A stretch of DNA of 64,000 nucleotides, taken from Bugula neritina. Its lineage: Eukaryota; Bryozoa; Gymnolaemata; Cheilostomatida; Bugulidae. Position numbers and translations under genes: made by a program. The notes below the pieces were generated by a model. The model ran no database searches and had not been told where the DNA came from. It saw only the letters and a program-made list of their open reading frames with translations. Positions 1-11,700 of the stretch are shown in pieces (within the stretch, counting starts at the first letter, position 1; each line of letters starts with the position of its first letter). The stretch spans positions 16,536,581 to 16,600,580 of the forward strand of contig OZ037767.1 in assembly GCA_964035545.1 (NCBI GenBank), given 5' to 3'.

Positions 1-455
1 TATATACAGTATCTAGTATCTACACAGTATCTAGTATCTATACTCTGTATCTAGTATATATATACAGTATCTAGTATATATATACAGTATCTAGTATCTA
101 TATACAGTATCTAGTATCTACACAGTATCTAGTATCTATACTCTGTATCTAGTATCTATATACTGTATCTAGTATCTATATACAGTATCTAGTATCTATA
201 TACAGTATCTAGTATCTATATACAGTATCTAGAATACACAGTATCTAGTATCTATACTCTGTATCTAGTATCTATATACTGTATCTAGTATCTATATACA
301 GTATCTAGTATCTATATACAGTATCTAGTATCTATATACAGTATCTAGTATCTATATACAGTATCTAGTATCTATATACAGTATCTAGTATCTATATACA
401 GTATCTAGAATACACAGTATCTAGTATCTATACTCTGTATCTAGCTGATATAATA
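1..455. repeat. 20-bp minisatellite in an INO80 intron
   Basis: About 22 tandem copies of a roughly 20-bp unit (tatctagtatctatatacag) with minor variants. The array starts before the window and stops about 18 nt before the acceptor of the first visible INO80 exon at 474. No coding signal. Confidence 0.9.
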
Positions 456-473
456 TGATATTCTGTCTCACAG

Positions 474-3400
474 CTCTGGGCTCTCCTTCACTTCATAATG
501 CCGACTCTGTTTGACTCCCACGAAGAGTTCAATGAGTGGTTCTCCAAGGACATCGAAAGTCACGCTGAGAATAAGAGTACCATTGACCAGAGTACGTGTA
601 ATATATTCTGTAATATGTGTAATATATGCTGTAATATGTGTAACATATACTGTAATATATGCTGTAATATGTGTAATATACACTGTAATATGTGTAATAT
701 ATACTGTAATATGTGTAATATATGCTGTAATATATACTGTAATATGTATAATATATGCTGTAATATGTGTAATATATACACCTGCAGGTCACCTCTCCAG
801 GCTCCACATGATACTCAAACCATTCATGTTGCGGAGAATTAAGAAGGACGTAGAGAACGACTTGACGGATAAGGTGAGACAACTCTATATTTATATCTGG
901 TGGCTTCAAGTTGAGGGCTTCATTTCACTTGGCTGTACTGCCAGTTGTAAATGCTTTTATCCCGTTCCCCATTCTCAATAATAAAACCATTGGTATTAAT
1001 ACAAATGCATTTTGCTGCTTGCATACAGTTTTTAAGCAGCAATCCACTTTGCCTGTCACATCCTTTAGCCTGTGACTCCCCTGTGTGTTCTAGATTGAGG
1101 TGCTGGTCTACTGCCCCCTGACTATCAGACAGAGGTATCTCTATGATGCTATAAAGCGGAAGATAAGAATAGAAGATCTGCTGGCTGGAGTGACTCAGTC
1201 CTCTGCTGCCGCTGCCTCTAATACCACCAGCAGTCTTATGAATCTAGTCATGCAGTTCAGGAAGGTTAGTTCTATACTGCATCTATTCTCTCTCTCTTGT
1301 TGGTGTCTGATCTATCTATACTCTATCTATGAATAGATTATATATTATATAGTATAATGAGCTTGTAGTTGTATGTTGATGTCTATGCAGGTGTGTAACC
1401 ACCCAGAGTTGTTTGAGAGACGGGACGTCAAGTCCCCAGCCCTCGTGTCCATAGACTCCTACGTGGTACCCAAGCTACTGTATAGAGAGGGCATTCTCAC
1501 CACCTCCCTCTCCTCTCCCCGCCATCTTCTCTACAGACAACTCTATCTGCACAATCCTCAATACATCCACCAGAGGTCTCTGCACTCCGATAACGGTTAG
1601 TATGTTTCCTCTATATCCCAGCTCTCCTCTAGTATCCCACCTCTCCTCTATATCCCACCTCTCCTCTATATCCCACCTCTCCTCTAGTATCCCACCTCTC
1701 CTCCAGTATCCCACCTCTCCTCTATATCCCACCTCTCCTCTAGTATCCCACCTCTCCTCTAGTATCCCACCTCTCCTCTATATCCCACCTCTCCTCTAGT
1801 ATCCCACCTCTCCTCTATATCCCACCTCTCCTCTAGTATCCCACCTCTCCTCTATATCCCACCTCTCCTCTAGTATCCCACCTCCCCTCTAGTATCCCAA
1901 CTCTCCTCTAGTATCCCATCTCTCATCTAGTATCCCACCTCTCCTCTAGTATCCCACCTCCCCTCTAGTATCCCAACTCTCCTCTAGTATCCCACCTCTC
2001 ATCTAGTATCCCACCTCTCCTCTAGTATCCCACCTCTCCTGTGTATCCCAGTAGTATCTGTCTATACGCATAGTTCAATATTTTTTCTGCACCGTCTATT
2101 GAAATAAAGAAGTTATAAAGTTCTTTTGATTGACTCATATTCGATAGTTTTTCTATTAACTTCTTATGTAACTAGGCGTAAACATGTAGGAATGTGTGTC
2201 TACTGTATCTTTACTATTCGTATTGCCTGTACTAGTATCTAATCTTGGGGGTATTTATTCCCTTTAGTTGAGGGCGAGAACCTCTTCTCATGGCTGCGAG
2301 TGGCTAATGTCTCTAGCGGAGAACTGCACAGGATGATGACTATTGGTCTATTTTCCATTCTATCACGGGTATTCTCTACACTAAAGGAGAGGAGACAACT
2401 TCATCATTGTAAAACCTGGCACAAGCCATCCTCTCAATCTGCGTACGTATCTTGTTACTATAGAAACAGAGGAGTGGAGGTCATGTGACGCAATTTGATC
2501 TGCTGTTACTGTATTGGGAGTTGTGTTATTATCACAGGTACATTAGCAGGCGACTCCTCCTAGTGGATGATGAGCTGTCAGCTGATCACACACGTGCAAG
2601 CACCAGCCCCGCCCTGTCTAGTCTTATATTTACTAATTATCAGTCGCATGGCTCCGCCCACCTCTCTCATTCTCTCTACAACATGAAGGAAACTTCCGGT
2701 ATGTTTGCTGTTTAGTAATTGTCTTCACCTGCAGGTTTACTGAGTATACAGTTAGTTATATAACATCTGTATGTTAGTATAATAGGCTTGTAAGTATACA
2801 GTTATATAACATCCGTATGTTAGTATATGCCTGTAAGTATAGTTATATAACATATTTCAGTGATTTGTGTTTGCAGCTCACAAGAAAATACGTCTCAGAA
2901 ATTGTCCCCAGCCAGCAGCAGAGCCTCCCGTTATTCTATCTCCAGTCAAAAAGAGGCAGCACAAGGTATTCTAAGCTCTAAATTAATGCTGGAATTTATA
3001 TCTAAGTAAATGATAAATTCATGTTTCCATCAGTTAAACCAGACCATAGCCAGTCTGATTCTGTGCTGAAGCTAGAAACCGGTGCTGTGAATCTTGTGGT
3101 GACTTAGTGTTACAGTCAGTCTTACAGTACACACTAGACCACACCCCCTTCTCAGTTTCCTGTCTCTGAGTCGTAAGAGTTATAGCCTCAGATCTACTAG
3201 TTAATCTACTTCTGTTCTGTTGGTAGTCTCTGAAAACTAAGTCTCCACCTTCGTCCAATCACAATAAAGACAAGTCAGCAACCAGCCAATCAGGAGTCAA
3301 TACGACTGGATCCAATCATCTGAAACATTTGGGTGAATCGGAACTTCACCGAGTCTTATCTTGTCAGTTAACTGACTTGCCTCAGTTCCTCAGTCACATG

Positions 3401-3519
3401 ATACCAAAGGTGAGTTACTACTACTACTACTAGTACTGCTAGTAGTAGTAGTAGCAGTACTAGTAGTAGAGTAGTAGTAGTAGTACTAGTACTACTACTA
3501 CTACTACTACTACTACTAT

Positions 3520-3559
<40 letters not shown>

Positions 3560-3750
3560 GCTAGTACTACTACTACTGCTAGTACTACTACTGCTACTAC
3601 TACTACTGCTACTAATACTACTACTAGTACTACTACTACTACTACTGCTACTAATACTACTACTAGTACTACTACTACTGCTGCTACTACTGCTACTACT
3701 ACTAGTACTACTACTACTACTACTAGTACTACTACTACTACTAGTACTAG

Positions 3751-3791
<41 letters not shown>

Positions 3792-6700
3792 TTAGCTCAT
3801 GTCATACTATTGTATCTGCAGGCGGTGTGCCCTAGTCTACACTCGTACTGCTCCGACATATCTGCTCAGTATGATCACCAACGGTTCCTTCTTTGTGCGT
3901 CACTCGAAGCCCGGGACTTGCTGAGATACGGGGCAGAGCCATACGACCCCCACTCTCTGTACACAAACAAGACACCTGGTGGTCTACAGGCTATTCTCCC
4001 TCCTTTTGGTTTCTCCAACATTTACATTCCAGGTGAGAACTTAGCTTCTAATTTTTCTCGCCTATTCCCGCTTTGTCCTGTTCAGGTAGCGGAAAACTTG
4101 GCTTCTTCTAATATTAGATGTTTTGTAGACCATCAGTCTAATATTAGATGTTTTGTAGACAATCAGTCTAATATTAGATGTTTGTAGACAAACAGTATCT
4201 AATATTAGATGTTTTGTAGACAAGCAGTCTCTAATATTAGATGTTTTGTAGACAAGCAGTCTCTAATATTAGATGTTTTGTAGACAAGCAGTCTCTAATA
4301 TTAGATGTTTTGTAGACAAGCAGTCTCTAATATTAGATGTTTTGTAGACAAACAGTATCTAATATTAGATATTTTGTAGACAGACAGTTTCTAATATTAG
4401 ATGTTTTGTAGACAAGCAGTCTCTAATATTAGATGTTTTGTAGACAAGCAGTCGCTGATAGTTGATGCCGGTAAGATGCACGTGCTGGACGAGCTGCTGA
4501 CCAAGCTGAAGAAGGAGGGTCACCGAGTGCTTATCTACTCGACCATGACGAAGGTGATAGACCTGCTAGAGGAGTTCATGTGGTACAGGAAACACCAATA
4601 CATCCGACTCGACGGCTCCAGCAAGATCTCCGACAGGCGGGATATGGTCTCAGACTTCCAGAGCAAGACAGACATCTTTGTCTTCCTCCTCAGTACGAGA
4701 GCGGGCGGTCTCGGCATCAACTTAACTGCTGCCGATACGGTGAGTGAACTGTGATGGATGTGTACTGCTGCTTTAGTAGTAGTAATATCTGTGTGGTGTA
4801 TGTTCTTTCTCTCTTAGGTGTTTATTTTGTTAAATATTAGCTACAATATTGTTATATATTGTGTTGATTATATCTCTCTCATGTGTTGGTAATCTCTCCC
4901 ACGTGTTGATAATCTCTCTACATGTTGATTATCTCTCTCGTATGTTGAAGGTGATATTCTACGATAGTGACTGGAACCCCACAGTGGATGCCCAGGCCAT
5001 GGACAGAGCTCACCGTCTGGGTCAGACTAAGCAGGTGACTGTGTACAGACTGATATGTAAAGGGACGATAGAGGAGAGAATACTGGAGAGAGCTCGGGAG
5101 AAGAGTGAGGTGAGTACGACCTTGACATCTAGTGTGCTCTCCTGACTACTTCATGTATTGTATCGTGTATTTATTATAAAATTTAGTTTGAATTGTGTCG
5201 TAAATGTTTCTCATTGTGTGTTAGCTTCAAGTCAAATAACTGCGATATAGGTGTTTACTGTTTTATAGAATATATTTATTAATACAGTTATTGTATTGGA
5301 ATCATTTTCTTTTAATATATATTATAACACGCTGCCAGCTAGTATAACTCGCTGTCAGCTAGTGTAACGCGCTGTCAGCTGGTATAACACTCCGTCAACC
5401 TGTCTTTAGATTCAGAGAATGGTTATCAGTGGACACAACGACTTCAAGCCGGATGTGCTGAAGGCAAAAGAAGTTGTCTCCCTCCTCATTGACGACGACG
5501 CCCTGAAGCAGAAGATAGAGCAGGCTCAGGGCTCCAAACAGGAGCGGGCGGAGAAGAGGAAACTGGCAGCAGCAGCTAAAAAGGTCAGCAGTGAGTGACA
5601 CAAAGTGTTGTGTGTGAAAGAATCAGTTTTGGACTTGCTTGGTATTGGGAGAGTTTGTTAGAGAGCTGAGTGTGGGTGGGTGGTGTCGGCAGCGTACATA
5701 CTTTACACGCTGCCGGTACTGCAGAATCTGTCTTATGACATCAATGACTCGCACTTGGGTGCACTTTTCCTGCAAGTAGAAAGTTGCTACAGAAATATTT
5801 CAAGGTTTAAATTTGAATTGTCGTTTATAAACTCATTTCAAAGTTTGAATTTGAAATGAGATGAATTGTTGCTTATAAACTCTATCAGTTCCATGTTGAC
5901 GATCTTCATCTTTATTTGCAATGAGCTTCCAACTCAAACTTTGTTAACATTATTTTACTTTCAACTACGGCCTTTTGATTTCCTGACACGGTTAATTTTC
6001 TCACCTGAGGTTATTTTCATTCAGCTCAAAGCTCATTGATTTCTTCTCGTTGAGTTGTATATTGAATGTGTTGTGATGTTCCTGGTCTCTGTAGAGATCT
6101 TGGAAATACTGCAGCGGACCTTTCTTCACAGCGGCCATCTTTTGTTTATTCTCCTCTAATCAAAATACTCAGTACTATATCACTATTGCTATATACTGTA
6201 TCACTATGACTATATACTGTATCACTGCATGACTATTGTATCACTATGACTATGTACTATATCACTATTACTATATATACTTGGTGTCTCACCTTTCTGG
6301 CTATCCACTCCTTTGACCATATCCTCTGTGACTGTCACAGTTTTACTAAGAGGGAGGGCACAACCCCTCAAGTGAGTCACTGTAAATGTCTTGTCATCTT
6401 TGTTACAGCTGATCTATATAACATATCAATATATACACTAGAATACACTTACTATACTGTGTTACTGTTTGTTAATTCACTCTTATTACTCTCAGTAGCT
6501 CTCACTACTATCAGTAACTCTCAATAACTCTCACCTCCAGTGGTTTAGTCACAGTGTGCAGGTGTCCCTGTCGTAGCAGGTAACAGAGCGTCAAGGTGGG
6601 AAGGAGAAGAGCAGCGTACTCATGTGCTGCAAGGGAGTGTAAGAGGGGGAGGTTGTAGTAGTTCTGGCCGCACACATAGGCAGCCCAGGTGCACAGTAAC

Positions 6701-8118
6701 CCCCTTCCTCCGTAGAGCCCCACCTGACCCCTCCAGGGGTGTCTGTACACGACTCCACCTACCAGCACACAGTTTCAACGTCAAACAACAGTTTTATGAT
6801 AGTCTGTTATGTCAACCAATATTCTAGTGACGTCATACTTACTGTCAGTGTTATGCTCGCAGCACTCTCTTTCATTCTCCTTCACCTTCCTATCCTCTTC
6901 TTTTACTTCCGCCTGGTCTGCGTAGCCTCTGATTATTAGTCCCGCTGTCGCTCTATTTCCTGTTGCTGCTGGTTGTCTAGTCGCGGCAGCCAATAGTCTG
7001 CCTCTAGTCAGCATGCCCTCAGTCAGTCTGCTCCACATGTTGTCAGTGTGTTTGGATTTCTTAAATTTCTTGTTTTTGCTTTGATTTTCTATTTGGAAGC
7101 CACACGCACTTGCATTGTTGGCTATGATGTAATCATCAGTTAGGGCTTCTTTTGTCTCAGGCTGAAGGACCAAAGGCTAAGAGAATGAAGAAGTCTGAGG
7201 CTCCCCCTGGTGGTAGAAGTGGAAACTCGTCTTCCTGCGCCACGCCGGTTCCTGTGCTGACCAACGGCTCAGTGGAAGGAGAGGCTGACGTGGAGGTGGA
7301 TGTCCTCACAGGGGATGATAACAGGTCTCTCACCAGCTCTCCAGGTAATCCACCTTGTCCTTGACAGCTACTTGTCCTTGACAGCTACTTGTCCTTGACA
7401 GCCACTTGTCCTTGACATCTACTCGTACACTTTTCTTACTGCTAAAATTTGATTTTGATGCTCCCAGCCAATCACAACAGGCAGAGGAATTGGTTGCGGC
7501 TAAACTAAGCCATCAATGTGTTCACATTTTACAGCCATACAGATAGAATAAGTTCAACAACCTCACATTAGCCAATCAAAATCAGGATTGTACTTTTTAT
7601 CACCATACTGTTCTTTTACATTTAATTATGTGCAAAATTAAAGTATGATGACATATCAAACTCTTATTCCAGTGGAGGTCTTCACTGCAGGTGACTATGT
7701 GCAGCTCTGAGTATTGACTATTTGATGTAACATTACAGCTGCCAGCTCTGCACCCTCCACACCATCGATGCGCTGTGGTACTCCCAGCAACACCTCAACC
7801 AACACTTCTAATTCAAAGTCTAGGACTAAGGCTAAGTCAAAAAACAAGTCCTCGGTGAAAGCCAAGACCTCCTTGAAGAAAGCGCTGAGTGCTGCCGAGA
7901 TAGCCGGGACTAACGCTGCCTACGCCGCTGCCGGCATCACCCCAACAGCCAAGGGTGAGCAACTCTTTGTTCCTTCAACTCGGGTATTTCTACAGCATGT
8001 CTTTGCTAATAGAGTGTTGTTGATTAAACATATATTTATTGTAGGTCTAAACTCCAGAGTGGCTGGTAGGTAACATGCCCCTTACTCTAACTCCACAGGT
8101 AAAGCCCTGAGGCTGTGA
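474..8118 (+). CDS. INO80: INO80 chromatin-remodelling ATPase, 5'-partial
   Basis: Catalytic subunit of the INO80 nucleosome-sliding and histone-exchange complex in the nucleus. The window holds 15 exons: 474-591, 788-873, 1094-1264, 1391-1595, 2268-2442, 2538-2698, 2877-2965, 3227-3409, 3822-4032, 4444-4739, 4951-5109, 5410-5583, 7161-7344, 7739-7954, 8099-8118. They join in phase to 815 residues plus a TGA stop. Recognisable blocks are the end of the first RecA lobe ([35 protein letters not shown]), the family-specific long insertion between the lobes (about 340 residues from [10 protein letters not shown]), and the second lobe with motif V ([11 protein letters not shown]) and motif VI ([14 protein letters not shown]). 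These are followed by IEERIL, a basic coiled region and a Ser/Lys/Ala-rich tail. Walker A and the DEAH box lie upstream of the window. The Ala-rich patch near the C terminus (AAYAAAG) resembles the vertebrate tail. Many introns are tandem-repeat filled. Confidence 0.96.
592..787 (+). repeat. Intron filled by a ~21-bp tandem repeat
   Basis: The whole 196-nt INO80 intron is a tandem array of units like taatatgtgtaatatatact. It begins at the donor (gtacgtgtaatatatt) and ends within about 10 nt of the acceptor (cacctgcag). Open reading frames predicted across it on both strands are repeat artefacts. Confidence 0.85.
1604..2046 (+). repeat. ~18-bp pyrimidine-rich minisatellite in INO80 intron
   Basis: About 25 copies of a unit like tcctctagtatcccacc, starting about 8 nt after the donor of the exon ending at 1595. 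The rest of the intron up to the acceptor at 2267 is unique AT-rich sequence. The coding strand is strongly pyrimidine-biased. Confidence 0.9.
3412..3795 (+). repeat. (ACT)n/(CTA)n microsatellite filling an INO80 intron
   Basis: The intron 3410-3821 is almost entirely a trinucleotide array of ACT/AGT with local strand switches (agtagtagt then actactact, 3412-3500), which makes an inverted hairpin-prone start. It begins directly after the donor gtgagttactactac and leaves only about 30 nt of unique sequence before the acceptor. Confidence 0.92.
4085..4443 (+). repeat. 32-bp array of duplicated 3' splice site plus exon start
   Basis: About ten tandem units of 32 bp. Each contains ttttgtag followed by acaagcagtctctaatatta. 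The real INO80 exon starts at 4444 after the last ttttgtag and reads acaagcagtcgctgatagtt, so each unit is a diverged copy of the acceptor plus about 24 nt of exon (roughly 20 of 24 positions shared). A transcript using an upstream copy would hit an in-frame TAG formed by the next unit's acceptor. Confidence 0.88.
4860..4950 (+). repeat. Short ~22-bp repeat ending at an INO80 acceptor
   Basis: Four imperfect copies of a unit like gtgttgataatctctctc run up to the acceptor tatgttgaag of the exon starting at 4951, so the repeat supplies the polypyrimidine tract. Confidence 0.7.
6126..7038 (-). CDS. Nested antisense gene: small mitochondrial-type membrane protein, unidentified
   Basis: Lies entirely inside INO80 intron 5584-7160 on the opposite strand. 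Proposed exons are 7038-6843, 6758-6535 and 6155-6126. The donors gtaagt and gtgaga and acceptors gtag and ttag join in phase to 149 residues. The N terminus ([19 protein letters not shown]...) is rich in Arg, Ser and Ala, lacks acidic residues after Glu7 for about 30 residues, and ends near RGYA, which fits a mitochondrial presequence. The second exon has two hydrophobic stretches (around [12 protein letters not shown] and [15 protein letters not shown]), and the C terminus is basic (RRINKRWPL). I do not recognise the family. The last 30-nt exon is the weakest part. An alternative short frame with a good Kozak context (aaaagatggcc, minus strand at about 6139) overlaps it and could start something else. 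Confidence 0.5.
7344..7430 (+). repeat. Short ~17-bp repeat next to an INO80 donor
   Basis: Four copies of cttgtccttgacagcta begin about 9 nt after the donor of the exon ending at 7344. The remainder of intron 7345-7738 shows nothing recognisable. Confidence 0.7.
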
Positions 8119-8768
8119 CAAGGACTTAGTTCTATAATGTGCTGAGCTCTACTCCAAGATGGCTTGTCGTCTAAACTTCCACATGCAATTCTCTCATATT
8201 GTTGAACTTCCAATTTTACTTGGAATGTTAGTATCAGTATTTTACTTGTGTCAATGATGCGTCATTGATGTGTCAATGATGCGTTTCATTAGACTGCAGC
8301 TATTCTGTTATGTACAGCTTTTTTATTGTATATATTTTTGTATATATTTGCCATTTTCTGTACAGTTGTTTTGTTTAAATGAACCCTGTGATGTTTTATA
8401 ATAAAACTAGCTCCGTGGTGCGATAACTCCGAGTTATGATTCATAGCAGTATTGTTTAGTATAATACACCACGTTACTAGATAACCAGGTCACTACATCT
8501 ACTGATTAAACTCAACTTTCTGTTAATCTTCATTCTATATGAATTTTTCTAGTTTCCAAGTAAGAAATTTGAAGAATTACTGAAAAATGTCAGCAATTCA
8601 ATTTGTATAAAATATTATTGAGATACAACTTCAGGGGTTATTTTAAATATGTTAACCATCTGCAATTTAGTCTTATATTGTTTTAGTTGAAATATTTAAA
8701 AATTGACAAAAAAAAGGTAAAACAGGTCCAGTGGATAAGCCAACGCTGGCCGTTGACTCCCAGAAATC
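8119..8768. other. INO80 3'UTR and intergenic spacer to TPR gene
   Basis: The INO80 stop is at 8116-8118. An AATAAA polyadenylation signal sits at 8400-8405, about 280 nt downstream. The remaining 360 nt before the next start codon are AT-rich with no recognised element; a promoter for the TPR gene must lie here but shows no clear TATA or other motif. Confidence 0.7.
8400..8405 (+). terminator. INO80 polyadenylation signal
   Basis: Canonical AATAAA in the 3' flank of the terminal INO80 exon, preceded by T-rich sequence. Confidence 0.6.
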
Positions 8769-11700
8769 ATGGATAAGAAAGTCCTGGAAAGTGTGCAGAA
8801 GTTGCAATTAGTGAAATGTAGTGAAGGGGCTCTGGAAGAAAGCATGAAGATTGCTTCTGCCATTGAAGACGTAGGCATGGTTTACTTAGAATCCAATGCC
8901 CACCATTTGGCTCTACCTTACTTTAAGCAAGCATTGAAAATGGCCGACAGTTTGCTAGGCTTGCAGGCTCCAACAAGTGAAGTGATGGCTGGCTTACATA
9001 GCAAGATTGGTAAAGTTCTTACAACACAAATGAAGTATCACTTGGCTTTAGAACATTTAAACAAGGCTGCCCATATATACGAAGGGCTAAGAGATCCCAC
9101 CTTGATTTCCATGTGCTCCTTGGCACATACCTACAACTCTCTAGGGGTCCTGAAAAGACAGACGTGTGAGTTTGATTGTTCCCAGAAGTTACATTTTCAA
9201 GCTCTAAAGTTACTGCAGACTCAGAATGATGTTGGAAGGGAGTTGGATAAAGAGCTGGCCTACACTCACACCTGTATTGGGGATCTCTTCTTTGATCAGT
9301 GTCAATTTACTAAAGCTCTACAGGCTTACCAGAGGTCTGCTACTGCATACGTCGTTATGGACGAGCTCTGCGGGGGTCAGGAGTTGGATTGCGTGATAGA
9401 CTTGGCCCTGGTTTATATCAAACGAAGTCAAACGTTTGTTAAGTTGGCCAATTATGAAGACGGAGAGTCCGAAATGCAGCTTGGCATGAATCATGTAAAT
9501 GAATTCTTTGGCGGTGAAATTGTTCATTGGATTTGGCCTCTGTGCTTTATAGTACTTGGCGAAGTTGGCTTCATCCAAAAACATTTGGTTTATTCTCGAC
9601 AGGCTTTTGAACAAGCATTGGACTTACTAGCAGACTACTACGGGCCTGACAACGTGGGATTCCCGCTAATAGGCCGAACGTACATAGGTCTTGCCACAAC
9701 TCTAGCCTACACAAACCGGTTTAGGGACTCAAAAATATACTTTGATTATGCTTTGGAGTCCTATGAGGAGGTCTATGAAAGCCCTTGCCATCCCGAGCTG
9801 GCGCGGGTACATAACTCCATAGGCGAGTGTTACTACAGCCAAGGTGACTTTACTAGGGCTCTGGTTCACCACCATAAAGCACTGACTATGTTTAAAGCTA
9901 GTTTAGGTAAAGAAGTCGACCATAGTCTTGTCTCTGCCACATATAATAGTATCGGTAAACTGTATACAGCCATCGGCGACCATGTCGCTGCCCATGACTT
10001 TCTCTCTCAATCTTATTCAATCAACTCCCGAATATATAAAGACTTGAACAATGAGGCTCTCATAAGTAACTTCCTTAATATTGGAGATGTTTTTCTCAAC
10101 GAAGAAAAGTTCCAGTGTGCGTTGAGCTTTACCAGTAAGGCCGAGGAATCGGCTAATGCGATGACTAGCATGCAGACTGTGCATCCTCTGTTTGTGATTA
10201 TTCACAACCAAATGGGCCACATACTGAAGGGAGAAGGAAAGTACGAAGAAGCTATAAAAAAATACCAAAACACCTGTAAAATTTGTACCAGCATTAATAG
10301 GGTCTTTCCTACCATAGACAAAGCCTTGGCTTGTTTCAACTGTGCCAATACTCGTTATCTTAAGGATGAGTACACAGAAGCAAACCAAAATTACCAGGAA
10401 GGACTGAATATTACAAAAAAAATTTTAGAAGTAGAAAAATACATTCCACCAGAAACTGCATTGTTTCATATAGAGCTTGGTCAGGCCTCCTTTCGGGTAT
10501 TTGATTTTGAGTCTGCTCTCAAAGAATACAGAGAAGCTGATCGCCTTCTAAACTGCGTGGGCCTGAACTTCCATGTGAATAAAGCACTGGTGGCATCTTA
10601 CTCAGGGGATGCTCAGTTTGAGTTGGGAAACATCAGCGATGCACTGGACCTGTACCTCGATGCCTTAGCCATTTATCAGCAGGTCTACCAGGAGTTCCTA
10701 GATAGGAAAGATATAGCAGATGTGTTTCACAATATCGGAGTTTCCTACCTTAAATTAGGCCTCTACAATTCAGCTATAAAATATTTGGGTGAAGCTATAA
10801 AAATGAAGGAAAGATTACCCGAACCGAGTGCTCCAGCCACAGCAAATAGTTACGATGCCATTGGTACAGTGTATCATGAGCTAGATCGACACCATCTGGC
10901 TATGAAGTATTACAAGAAGTCTTTGGAGCTCAGACAGAACCACTACTGTGTAAACCTCGCGCATGCTGATGTAGCCACCAGCTACAAGCTCTTAGCAAAA
11001 TCTTACAGCGCTGTGGGCGATACTGATACAGCGTATCAGTTTCAAGTGAAAGCTTTAGAAATTATCACCCTTCTGCCGGTTCTCAAGAATGGGACCACCG
11101 GGCTACGAACAGGAGAATTCCTCGAGGCGTTTGCTGCTATTCTCACAGAGCATGGTGAATTTTATCAAGCTAAGAATCAGTTACAAAAAGCGCTAAAAGC
11201 CGTGTCGGAATGTCAAAATAAAGTTAAAAGCATGCTGCTGACCCACAGCATGGAGTCTAGCAAGTTGGAGAAAATAATTATTCGAGTTTCGCTGCCATCT
11301 GTTGCTAAGATACATTTTCAAAAAGGACGAGTCAATTACTTGCATGGTATCAGTACTTTCTATGACGGAATTAATATTGGTTCACGTCGTCCCCTCCTGG
11401 AAACAGCTTTGGAGAGCTTTAACGAAGCACTGAGTTTGGTGTCACAAGTTGATGAGCCAGATAACAATTCTCCAGATCTTGCTGCTATTCATTTGCACCT
11501 GGGCCGTGTTTACACCCAGCCAACGATGGCGCCTTTAGATAGTAGGAATCATGCTACAGCCTTGTGTCACCACATAAAAGCAGTTCAAATCTTAGAGTGG
11601 TACTACGAGAGAAATCCAATTCACCGAGACATCGCGATTGCGTACAATGACCTTGGCTACGTCTACATACTTCGAGAAGAGTATGATAAAGCGCTTGATC

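Noticed and set aside
1-455. CRISPR-like regular spacing of repeats here and in other arrays
   Set aside because: Units are head-to-tail with no unique spacers, and the setting is eukaryotic introns.
498-981. Cys/Asn-rich (CNMCNIYCN) and Tyr-rich frames on both strands
   Set aside because: They come from the ~21-bp intron repeat at 592-787 joined to INO80 exon sequence. No independent coding evidence.
10017-10388. Minus-strand frames within the TPR gene (also 9318-9614)
   Set aside because: Shadows of a long, clearly coding TPR frame; no domain resemblance.
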